Part shown: one piece after another, positions 55,039 to 64,000 of the stretch
Numbering within the stretch: position 1 is the first letter of the stretch
How the letters are laid out: each line of letters opens with the position of its first letter
Notes under the pieces: model-generated
What the model saw: only the letters and a program-made list of their open reading frames with translations
What the model was told of the DNA's origin: nothing
The model's database searches: none
Assembly: GCF_000285535.1 (NCBI RefSeq)
Contig: NZ_HE610986.1
Span: forward strand, 1,126,790 to 1,190,789
DNA: 64,000 nt
From: Bacillus timonensis
GTDB lineage: Bacteria; Bacillota; Bacilli; Bacillales; Bacillaceae_L
Reading direction: 5' to 3'
Program-made: the position numbers and the translations under genes

Positions 55039-56175
55039 ATGAAATTTATCATTCAAAGAGACTATCTTGTTCGAAGTGTTCAAGATGTAATGAAAGCTGT
55101 ATCTTCAAGAACGACTATCCCGATCTTAACCGGGATTAAAATTGTAGCCACAAATGAAGGAGTAACTCTAACAGGTAGTGATTCAGATGTTTCGATTGAA
55201 TCTTTTATCCCAAATGAAGAAGCTGGGGATGAAATCGTTGAGATTAAAGAATCTGGAAGTGTTGTTTTACAGGCTCGCTTCTTTAGTGAAATTGTAAAAA
55301 AATTACCTAAAGATACTGTTGAAATTGAGGTTCAATCAAATCTGCTAACGATCATTCGTTCAGGAAAAGCGGAGTTTAATCTAAACGGCCTTGATGCGGA
55401 AGAATACCCACATTTGCCTCAAATTGAAGAGAATCATGGATTTAAAATTCCAGCCGATTTACTTAAAAATATGATACGTCAGACAGTATTTGCAGTTTCA
55501 ACATCAGAAACTCGTCCGATTTTAACAGGTGTGAACTGGAAGGTTGAAAACAATACATTAAATTGCATTGCAACAGACAGCCACCGACTAGCTATGAGAA
55601 CTGCTCAAATTGAAACCGAAAATGGTGGAACTTATAATGCAGTTATCCCTGGTAAAAGTTTAAATGAATTAAGTAAGATTCTTGATGATACGACAGATTT
55701 AGTCGATATTGTTATTACTGAAAACCAAGTCTTATTTAAAACCAAACATTTACTCTTCTTCTCTCGTTTATTAGATGGAAGCTATCCTGATACATCAAGA
55801 CTTATCCCTACAGAGAGTAAGACTGAAGTAGTCCTAGCTACAAAAGAATTTTTACAATCGATTGATCGTGCTTCCCTACTCGCAAGAGAGGCGAATAATA
55901 ACGTCGTTAAATTTACAACATCACCTGGTGGGGTTGTCGAAATTTCATCCACATCCCCTGAAATAGGAAAGGTAAATGAAGAAATTCAAAGTAAATCAAT
56001 TGAAGGTGAAGAATTAAAGATTTCGTTTAGTGCAAAATATATGATGGATGCATTAAAAGCATTGGAAAGCGCTGAAATTCGAATTAGCTTTACAGGAGCG
56101 ATGAGACCTTTCTTTATTAAGGCTCTTGACGATGATACAGTTTTCCATTTAATTCTCCCAGTCCGTACTTATTAG
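55039..56175 (+). CDS. dnaN: DNA polymerase III beta sliding clamp
   Basis: 378 residues, the usual length. MKFIIQRDYLVRSVQDVMKA, PILTGVNWKVENN, TDSHRLAMR and the end LILPVRTY. It is the ring-shaped processivity factor. ATG 55039 is 7 nt after AGGAGG; the TTG 3 nt earlier is less likely. Confidence 0.97.
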   Translation: MKFIIQRDYLVRSVQDVMKAVSSRTTIPILTGIKIVATNEGVTLTGSDSDVSIESFIPNEEAGDEIVEIKESGSVVLQARFFSEIVKKLPKDTVEIEVQSNLLTIIRSGKAEFNLNGLDAEEYPHLPQIEENHGFKIPADLLKNMIRQTVFAVSTSETRPILTGVNWKVENNTLNCIATDSHRLAMRTAQIETENGGTYNAVIPGKSLNELSKILDDTTDLVDIVITENQVLFKTKHLLFFSRLLDGSYPDTSRLIPTESKTEVVLATKEFLQSIDRASLLAREANNNVVKFTTSPGGVVEISSTSPEIGKVNEEIQSKSIEGEELKISFSAKYMMDALKALESAEIRISFTGAMRPFFIKALDDDTVFHLILPVRTY

Positions 56176-56182
56176 AAGCAAG

Positions 56183-56218
56183 AACTACTAGGCCGTGTAA
56201 ACCTAGTAGTTTTCTTTT
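56183..56218 (+). terminator. Terminator of dnaN
   Basis: AACTACTAGG / CCTAGTAGTT, 9-nt loop, then TTCTTTTCT. Confidence 0.82.
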
Positions 56219-56263
56219 CTAGATGGGTTTTCTTTAGTAAAATAAAAGAAAGAAGGCGAAATA

Positions 56264-56482
56264 ATGGCAACAGAAATAGAAATTTCAACAGACTTTATTA
56301 CATTAGGACAGTTTTTAAAGCTCGCTGATGTTATCCAAACAGGTGGAATGGCAAAGTGGTTTCTCAGTGAGCATGAGGTCTACGTAAATGGAGAGCCGGA
56401 AAATCGCCGCGGAAAAAAGCTAGTCAATAAGGATGTAGTAGACATTCCTGGCTTTGGAACGTTTGTCATATCAAATGCATGA
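56264..56482 (+). CDS. yaaA: S4-domain protein YaaA (RlbA)
   Basis: 72 residues. TLGQFLKLADVIQTGGMAKW and VNGEPENRRGKKLVNKD form one S4 RNA-binding domain; in B. subtilis it is linked to 50S assembly. It lies between dnaN and recF, 45 nt before recF. Confidence 0.95.
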   Translation: MATEIEISTDFITLGQFLKLADVIQTGGMAKWFLSEHEVYVNGEPENRRGKKLVNKDVVDIPGFGTFVISNA

Positions 56483-56527
56483 GCAGCGGGGGATACCCTC
56501 TGAGCTTGCAGCTAAGGGTGAAGCCAT

Positions 56528-57646
56528 TTGTTTATTGAAGAGATAAAACTGACAAATTATCGAAATTATGAAAAAATATCCGTTCAACTTGAAAACAAAG
56601 TCAATGTGATTTTAGGCGAAAATGCGCAAGGTAAAACAAATGTAATGGAATCCATCTATGTTTTAGCAATGGCAAAATCACATCGTACATCAAATGATAA
56701 AGAATTGATTCGCTGGGATGAAGAATATGCTAAAATAGAGGGTAGGGTTCAAAAAAGGAACGGCCCCCTATCCTTACAGCTTGTTATCTCTAAGAAGGGC
56801 AAAAAGGCGAAGAGCAATCATTTGGAGCAGCAAAAACTAAGCCAATATGTTGGACATATGAATGTGGTCATGTTTGCCCCTGAAGATTTAAATCTAGTAA
56901 AGGGAAGTCCACAGGTAAGAAGACGATTTATTGATATGGAAATTGGTCAAGTATCAGCTGTTTATTTACATGATCTTAGCCAGTATCAAAAAATACTTCA
57001 CCAACGCAATCATTATTTAAAGCAACTCCAAACAAGGAAACAAAACGACCAAACAATGCTTGATGTGCTAACCTCACAGTTGATTCAAGCTGCGGCTAAA
57101 ATCGTAAAAAAACGGTTTGAATTCCTTGTCTTATTACAAAAGTGGGCTGAACCTATTCATCACGGAATTAGTAGAGGTCTAGAAAAGCTTCAAATTGAAT
57201 ATAAACCTTCAATTGAGGTATTAGAAACTGCTGATTTGTCGAAAATGGTAGATGTATACGATGAAAAGTTTGCTAAAATAAGAGAGAGGGAAATTGAAAG
57301 AGGTGTTACACTAGCGGGGCCACATCGGGATGACCTTGCATTTTTTGTGAATGGAAAAGATGTCCAGACCTTTGGATCCCAAGGCCAACAACGTACCACT
57401 GCCCTTTCATTAAAGCTAGCAGAAATAGAATTAATTCATTCAGAAATTGGGGAATACCCGATTCTTTTATTAGATGATGTTCTTTCGGAACTGGATGATT
57501 TTAGACAGTCCCATTTATTAAATACAATTCAAGGAAAAGTGCAAACCTTTGTTACAACAACAAGCGTTGAGGGAATCAATCATGATACCCTAAAGCAAGC
57601 TGCAACATTTGAAGTGTCTAAAGGATTCATAACAAAGCTTAAATGA
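56528..57646 (+). CDS. recF: DNA repair protein RecF
   Basis: 372 residues. ABC-type SMC-like ATPase: Walker [15 protein letters not shown] (about 30-43), signature [18 protein letters not shown], Walker [13 protein letters not shown]. It assists RecA loading at stalled forks. TTG start at 56528 with AAGGGTG upstream. Confidence 0.96.
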   Translation: MFIEEIKLTNYRNYEKISVQLENKVNVILGENAQGKTNVMESIYVLAMAKSHRTSNDKELIRWDEEYAKIEGRVQKRNGPLSLQLVISKKGKKAKSNHLEQQKLSQYVGHMNVVMFAPEDLNLVKGSPQVRRRFIDMEIGQVSAVYLHDLSQYQKILHQRNHYLKQLQTRKQNDQTMLDVLTSQLIQAAAKIVKKRFEFLVLLQKWAEPIHHGISRGLEKLQIEYKPSIEVLETADLSKMVDVYDEKFAKIREREIERGVTLAGPHRDDLAFFVNGKDVQTFGSQGQQRTTALSLKLAEIELIHSEIGEYPILLLDDVLSELDDFRQSHLLNTIQGKVQTFVTTTSVEGINHDTLKQAATFEVSKGFITKLK

Positions 57647-57657
57647 GGTGATGAAGT

Positions 57658-57921
57658 TTGTTCATACATTTGGGAGAAAATGTAATGGTTCGTTCATCAG
57701 ATGTCATTACGATATTAGATCGACAGCTTTTAAAATCCTCTTCTATTGTAAATGAATTTTTAGATGTGCAAAAAGACAGAGTGGTAGAATTATCAAATGG
57801 GAATACAAAGTCAGTAGTGGTAACGGTAGATAAAGTATACTTTTCACCATTATCCTCTAGTACATTAAAAAAACGATCACACCAAGTGTCTGATTTTGAG
57901 ACAATTTTAGAAGAACTATAA
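57658..57921 (+). CDS. remB: Extracellular matrix regulator RemB (YaaB)
   Basis: 87 residues, DUF370. FIHLGENVMVRSSDVITILD, NTKSVVVTVDKVYFSPLSS and TLKKR; a DNA-binding regulator of biofilm matrix genes in B. subtilis. TTG start 57658 with GAGGTG upstream, 11 nt after recF, so co-transcribed. Confidence 0.9.
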   Translation: MFIHLGENVMVRSSDVITILDRQLLKSSSIVNEFLDVQKDRVVELSNGNTKSVVVTVDKVYFSPLSSSTLKKRSHQVSDFETILEEL

Positions 57922-57939
57922 GGATAAAGAACGACTCGA

Positions 57940-58056
57940 TGTCCAGCTCCAGCGATTAGCCCCTCTAAAGTCACAAGTAAATCCATCAAGAAGTCAAAGA
58001 GCGACCTTCTTGCTGTCTTGTGCTTAACGTGGCTAATCAAGGCGCTTGCGCATTTC
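57940..58056. repeat. Large-hairpin repeat, family 1
   Basis: TGTCCAGCTCCAGCGATTAG at the start, CAAGGCGCTTGCGCATTTC at the end; arms GATTAGCC / GGCTAATC, CACAAG / CTTGTG and CAAGAAG / CTTCTTG give a long cruciform. Lies between remB and gyrB. Confidence 0.75.
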
Positions 58057-58072
58057 TTAATATAAAGTGTAG

Positions 58073-60010
<1,938 letters not shown>

Positions 60011-60018
60011 CAATTTAC

Positions 60019-60040
60019 AGGATAGTTCCAATACTATCCT
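60019..60040 (+). terminator. Weak hairpin between gyrB and gyrA
   Basis: AGGATAGT / ACTATCCT with a 6-nt loop and a poor T-tract; possibly partial termination. Confidence 0.4.
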
Positions 60041-60117
60041 GTCTTTACTTGCATAATTGAATGGGTAAAAATAAGGAATTCGTTATTTTATACCCCTGAT
60101 AAGGGAGGTTTCTTTTT

Positions 60118-62634
60118 ATGACTGAAGGTCAAAATTCGCATATTCATGAGATAAATATAAGTCAGGAAATGAGAACGTCATTTCTAGATTATGCGATGAG
60201 TGTTATTGTGTCACGTGCCCTACCAGATGTTCGTGATGGTTTAAAACCGGTACACCGCCGAATCTTATATGCTATGAACGACTTAGGCATGACTGCTGAT
60301 AAAGCTTATAAAAAATCAGCACGTATCGTAGGTGAAGTAATTGGTAAATACCACCCACATGGTGACTCTGCTGTGTACGATACGATGGTACGTATGGCAC
60401 AGGACTTTAACTACCGCTATATGCTTGTTGATGGCCATGGAAACTTTGGTTCTGTCGATGGAGATTCGGCAGCAGCAATGCGTTATACGGAAGCACGTAT
60501 GTCTAAAATATCAATGGAACTAATGCGTGATATTAACAAGGATACAATCGATTACCAAGACAACTATGATGGTTCAGAGAAAGAACCAGCTGTTCTTCCT
60601 GCTCGTTTCCCTAATTTATTAGTAAACGGTGCAGCGGGTATTGCCGTGGGTATGGCGACAAATATCCCACCACACCAATTGGGTGAAATTATTGATGGTG
60701 TATTAGCAATTAGTAAAGATCCTGGAATAACCATTCCTGAGTTAATGGATATTATTCCTGGCCCAGACTTCCCTACTGCTGGACATATACTCGGTAGAAG
60801 TGGGATTAGAAAAGCTTATGAAACAGGAAAGGGATCTATTACCCTACGTGCAAAAGTAGAAATTGAAGAAATGAAAAATGGCAAGGAAGTTATTCTTGTT
60901 ACAGAACTTCCGTACCAAGTAAACAAAGCAAAATTAATTGAAAAAATTGCCGAATTAGTTCGTGATAAAAAAATTGATGGCATTACTGACCTTCGTGACG
61001 AATCAGACCGAACTGGTATGAGAATTGTTATGGAAGTGAGAAGAGATGCCAATGCGAACGTTCTTTTAAATAATTTATATAAACATACTGCACTGCAAAC
61101 AACTTTTGGAATTAACTTGCTTGCCCTTGTGAACGGGCATCCACGAGTACTAAACTTAAAGCAATGCTTACAATATTACTTAGATCATCAAGTCGTTGTA
61201 ATCAAACGCAGAACAGCATTTGAACTTCGAAAGGCTGAGGCAAGGGCTCATATTTTAGAAGGTTTGAGAATTGCATTAGATCATATTGACGAAATCATTA
61301 CTTTAATTCGTGGGTCTCAGACAACGGACATTGCCCGCGAAGGATTAATGACAAGATTTAACTTATCTGAAAAACAAGCTCAAGCGATACTAGATATGCG
61401 CTTACAGCGTTTAACAGGTTTAGAACGTGATAAAATTGAAGCTGAATATCAAGAGCTAGTAGCATTAATTGCAGAATTAAAGGCAATTCTAGCAGACGAA
61501 GAAAAAGTACTAGAAATCATTCGAGAAGAGCTACTAGAAATTAAGGAACGTTTTAATGATACAAGACGTACTGAGATTCTTGCAGGCGGACTCGAAATGA
61601 TTGAAGATGAAGATTTAATCCCAAGAGAGAATATTATCATAACTCTCACAAACAAGGGTTATATTAAGCGTCTTCCGGTTTCAACATACCGTAGCCAAAA
61701 ACGCGGTGGCCGAGGAATTCAGGGAATGGGAACAAATGAAGATGACTTTGTTGAACAACTTTTATCAACATCAACTCATGATACAATCCTATTCTTCACA
61801 AATAAAGGAAAAGTCTACCGTCTAAAAGGTTATGAAATCCCTGAATTTAGTAGAACAGCAAAGGGAATTCCGATTATTAACTTACTCGAAATTGATAAAG
61901 AAGAATGGATCAATGCAATTATTCCAGTATCTGAACTTGTTGATGATTGGTTCTTATTCTTTACAACGAGAAAAGGTATTTCAAAGCGAACTCCGCTATC
62001 ATCCTTTGCAAATATTCGTAAAGGTGGTTTAATCGCTGTTGGACTTCACGAAGGTGACGAGCTTATCTCTGTTCGACTAACTGATGGTTCTAAAGACATT
62101 ATCATCGGAACGAAGGATGGCATGCTGATTCGCTTCCCTGAGTCTGATGTTAGATCAATGGGTCGTACAGCTGCGGGGGTTAAAGGTATCAACCTATCCG
62201 AAGGCGACGAAGTAGTAGGAATGGAAATATTAGAAGACAATCTAGATGTTCTAATTGTCACTGAACTAGGCTATGGAAAACGTACTCCAGCAAGTGAATA
62301 CCGGATTCAAAGCCGTGGTGGTAAGGGGCTCAAGACAGTTAATATCACAGAAAAGAATGGTAAGGTTATAGCAGTTAAGGCTGTAACAGAGGAAAGTGAC
62401 CTTATGTTAATTACTGCTGATGGTGTCTTAATTAGAATGTCAATTACCGATATCTCACAAATTGGCCGTACTACTCAAGGAGTTAAGCTCATCCGTTTAG
62501 ATGAAAATGGACATGTAGCAACAGTTGCGGTTGTTGAAAAAGAAGAAGAAGTAGAGGAACAAGAGCTTGAACCAGAGGGAACTGTTGAAGAAACAGTAAC
62601 AGAAGAAAATGATAATGAAGAACCAACTGAATAA
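60118..62634 (+). CDS. gyrA: DNA gyrase subunit A
   Basis: 838 residues. Quinolone region [17 protein letters not shown] with the Ser and Asp of susceptible enzymes, active-site Tyr in [10 protein letters not shown], GyrA-box QKRGGRGI in the C-terminal pinwheel, and an acidic Glu-rich tail. ATG 8 nt after GGGAGG. Confidence 0.98.
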   Translation: MTEGQNSHIHEINISQEMRTSFLDYAMSVIVSRALPDVRDGLKPVHRRILYAMNDLGMTADKAYKKSARIVGEVIGKYHPHGDSAVYDTMVRMAQDFNYRYMLVDGHGNFGSVDGDSAAAMRYTEARMSKISMELMRDINKDTIDYQDNYDGSEKEPAVLPARFPNLLVNGAAGIAVGMATNIPPHQLGEIIDGVLAISKDPGITIPELMDIIPGPDFPTAGHILGRSGIRKAYETGKGSITLRAKVEIEEMKNGKEVILVTELPYQVNKAKLIEKIAELVRDKKIDGITDLRDESDRTGMRIVMEVRRDANANVLLNNLYKHTALQTTFGINLLALVNGHPRVLNLKQCLQYYLDHQVVVIKRRTAFELRKAEARAHILEGLRIALDHIDEIITLIRGSQTTDIAREGLMTRFNLSEKQAQAILDMRLQRLTGLERDKIEAEYQELVALIAELKAILADEEKVLEIIREELLEIKERFNDTRRTEILAGGLEMIEDEDLIPRENIIITLTNKGYIKRLPVSTYRSQKRGGRGIQGMGTNEDDFVEQLLSTSTHDTILFFTNKGKVYRLKGYEIPEFSRTAKGIPIINLLEIDKEEWINAIIPVSELVDDWFLFFTTRKGISKRTPLSSFANIRKGGLIAVGLHEGDELISVRLTDGSKDIIIGTKDGMLIRFPESDVRSMGRTAAGVKGINLSEGDEVVGMEILEDNLDVLIVTELGYGKRTPASEYRIQSRGGKGLKTVNITEKNGKVIAVKAVTEESDLMLITADGVLIRMSITDISQIGRTTQGVKLIRLDENGHVATVAVVEKEEEVEEQELEPEGTVEETVTEENDNEEPTE

Positions 62635-62642
62635 AATTTTTG

Positions 62643-62681
62643 AAAAGAGAAATGCTGCAAGTGCAGTATTTCTCTTTTTTT
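62643..62681 (+). terminator. Terminator of gyrA
   Basis: AAAGAGAAAT-G-CTGCA / TGCAG-T-ATTTCTCTTTTTTT, strong. Confidence 0.88.
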
Positions 62682-62727
62682 GGTAAAATAGTACTAGTAT
62701 GTGAATGAAAGATGAGGGTGAAATAAA

Positions 62728-63795
62728 ATGCGTGTAAGGACAAGCCAGTTACAAGAAGGATGTATACTATCAAATGACATCTTTTCCTTAACAAATAACC
62801 CAATTATTCCTAAAAAAACAGTATTATCAAATGAGCATATACAGGTTCTTCAAAATTTCTTAGTACAAGATGTACATGTTGAAGCATTTTTAATAACCGG
62901 CGAACCATTCACCCCTTCTGAACTAGTAGAAGATATTAAGGTAGCCGAAAAAGAAAGCTCAATTGTGGAGGATTATCTCAAATCTGTAAAAGAATACAAA
63001 CAGTTATTTCAAAACTGGCAGGCTGGTTCACTCGTAGAGGTTGCTAAAGTACGCCAAATTATTCTCCCCCTATTTAAAAGAATACTAGAACAGCCAAAAC
63101 AGCTATTCTCATTACATAGATATACAAATCGTGAAGACTATATGTACCATCACTCTGTTACACTCGGACTACTTTCGGGATATTTAGGAAAAAAATTAAA
63201 ATACAGTCAAGGAGATTGTAATCATTTAGCCATAGCAGGCTTACTAAGTGATTGCGGAATGGCTAAAATTGATCCCAAAATTCTTGCAAAAAGTACGTCA
63301 CTTACGCTTGCTGAATTCAACGAAGTGAAAAAGCACCCACTTTACAGCTATAGAATGGTTGAAAAAATACCTCTTATAAAGGATAGCGTTAAGTTAGCAG
63401 TTTTTCAGCACCACGAACGAATTGATGGAACAGGTTACTTGCTAGGGATTACCGGGGAGAAACTGCATCCATTTGGCAAAATTGTTGCAGTTGCTGATGT
63501 ATACTCTGCCATGACCTTAGAAAGACCTTATAGCAATCGCCAATCTCCTTTTAAGGTCCTTGAGGAAATTAGAAGGGAATCATTTGGAAAGTTTGATGTG
63601 AAAGTAGTAGAAGCATTAACAAGTGGGGTTGGAAATATCTCAATTGGAACGAAAGTAAAACTCTCAAATGGTCAAACCGGTGAAATTGTATTTATTGATA
63701 CATCTCAGCCAACAAGACCACTACTTAAACTGAGTGAAAGTGATTTTCTAGATTTGAAAAGCTTTCGAGAAATCTTTATTGAAGAGATTGTTTAA
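62728..63795 (+). CDS. HD-GYP-like protein with degenerate catalytic motif
   Basis: 355 residues. N-terminal DUF3391-like region, then the HD-GYP fold: YHHSVTLGLLSGYL, AGLLSDCGMAKIDPK, QHHERIDGTGYLLGI and VADVYSAMT. The metal-binding HD pair is S-D here and the GYP motif reads GYL, so cyclic-di-GMP hydrolysis is doubtful; a binding or regulatory role is as likely. It lies between gyrA and an rRNA operon, a conserved Bacillus position. Confidence 0.85.
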   Translation: MRVRTSQLQEGCILSNDIFSLTNNPIIPKKTVLSNEHIQVLQNFLVQDVHVEAFLITGEPFTPSELVEDIKVAEKESSIVEDYLKSVKEYKQLFQNWQAGSLVEVAKVRQIILPLFKRILEQPKQLFSLHRYTNREDYMYHHSVTLGLLSGYLGKKLKYSQGDCNHLAIAGLLSDCGMAKIDPKILAKSTSLTLAEFNEVKKHPLYSYRMVEKIPLIKDSVKLAVFQHHERIDGTGYLLGITGEKLHPFGKIVAVADVYSAMTLERPYSNRQSPFKVLEEIRRESFGKFDVKVVEALTSGVGNISIGTKVKLSNGQTGEIVFIDTSQPTRPLLKLSESDFLDLKSFREIFIEEIV

Positions 63796-63817
63796 AGCCT
63801 CCAAATTGGAGGCTTTA
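63794..63817 (+). terminator. Terminator of HD-GYP gene
   Basis: AAAGCCTCCAA / TTGGAGGCTTT, then ATTTTT. Confidence 0.88.
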
Positions 63818-63861
63818 TTTTTAAAAATAAAGAAGTTGAAAAACATTATTAAACAAAGTGC

Positions 63862-63890
63862 TTGCTTTAAAAGCCTTTTACATATATAAT
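63862..63890 (+). promoter_or_regulatory. rRNA operon promoter P1
   Basis: TTGCTT, 17-bp spacer, TATAAT (63885-63890). Confidence 0.7.
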
Positions 63891-63934
63891 TCAAAAGTCT
63901 TATCACTTTATCAATTATTATTTTAAAAAAACAA

Positions 63935-63964
63935 TTGACTTAAATATTGATAATGTGATATATT
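63935..63964 (+). promoter_or_regulatory. rRNA operon promoter P2
   Basis: TTGACT, 18-bp spacer, TATATT (63959-63964), 74 bp after P1. GTCGCTTCGGGGCGA and TTCTTTG beyond it look like the 16S leader; the 16S gene itself starts outside the window. Confidence 0.8.
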
Positions 63965-64000
63965 AATAAAGTCGCTTCGGGGCGATGAATTAGTTCTTTG

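Overview
The window is the chromosomal replication-origin region of a low-GC, endospore-forming Bacillaceae (Bacillus sensu lato). This rests on the gene order rpmH-dnaA-dnaN-yaaA-recF-remB-gyrB-gyrA, which leads into rRNA promoters at the right edge, with rnpA-spoIIIJ-jag-mnmE-mnmG-rsmG-noc-parA-parB on the other side. Strong AGGAGG ribosome-binding sites, many TTG/GTG starts, sporulation genes (spoIIIJ, yyaC, noc) and perfect parS sites agree. Nearly all genes left of about 53 kb that belong to the conserved core are on the minus strand and those right of it on the plus strand, so both replication arms run away from oriC (52.95-55.0 kb).

Left accessory part (1-13 kb). It holds a glycerate kinase fragment with an apparent ATA start, divergent from a CdaR-type regulator; a GNAT enzyme; a 25-residue peptide gene with its own promoter and terminator; a staygreen (Mg-dechelatase family) protein; a PAS protein behind an Fnr-type box; a nuclease/winged-helix protein; a zinc-ribbon protein; a TetR regulator with an M28 membrane peptidase; a DUF4260 protein; a decayed rhuM; and a TauE/SafE exporter. 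From about 7.17 to 13.06 kb, copies of the last codons of rlmH (a 16-bp repeat, TGAACCGTATCACAAA on the minus strand) recur at 13044, 12134 and 11113, with a weaker one at 7169. This is the layout of SCC-type cassettes inserted at the 3' end of rlmH. I regard it as the most interesting feature of the window, although no ccr recombinase is present here.

Central part (13-45 kb). rlmH, yyzF and htrC are followed by a two-component/ABC-2 export module of the linearmycin-resistance (lnrJKLMN) layout, placed between htrC and walJ. Then come the essential walRKHIJ cell-wall operon, an M23 peptidase, dnaC (no purA beside it), rplI-gdpP-yybS, a TPP riboswitch with thiT, rpsF-ssb-rpsR with its S6:S18 leader and promoter, ychF, a molybdopterin oxidoreductase, yyzM, a YkvI-like transporter, yyaC, a DUF554 protein and parB-parA-noc.

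Origin part (45-64 kb). rsmG-mnmG-mnmE, a DnaA-box cluster, jag-spoIIIJ-rnpA-rpmH, a 122-bp tandem repeat, the two DnaA-box arrays flanking dnaA with an AT-rich unwinding region before dnaN, then dnaN to gyrA, a degenerate HD-GYP protein, and tandem rRNA promoters. Several families of intergenic hairpin repeats are scattered across the whole window.
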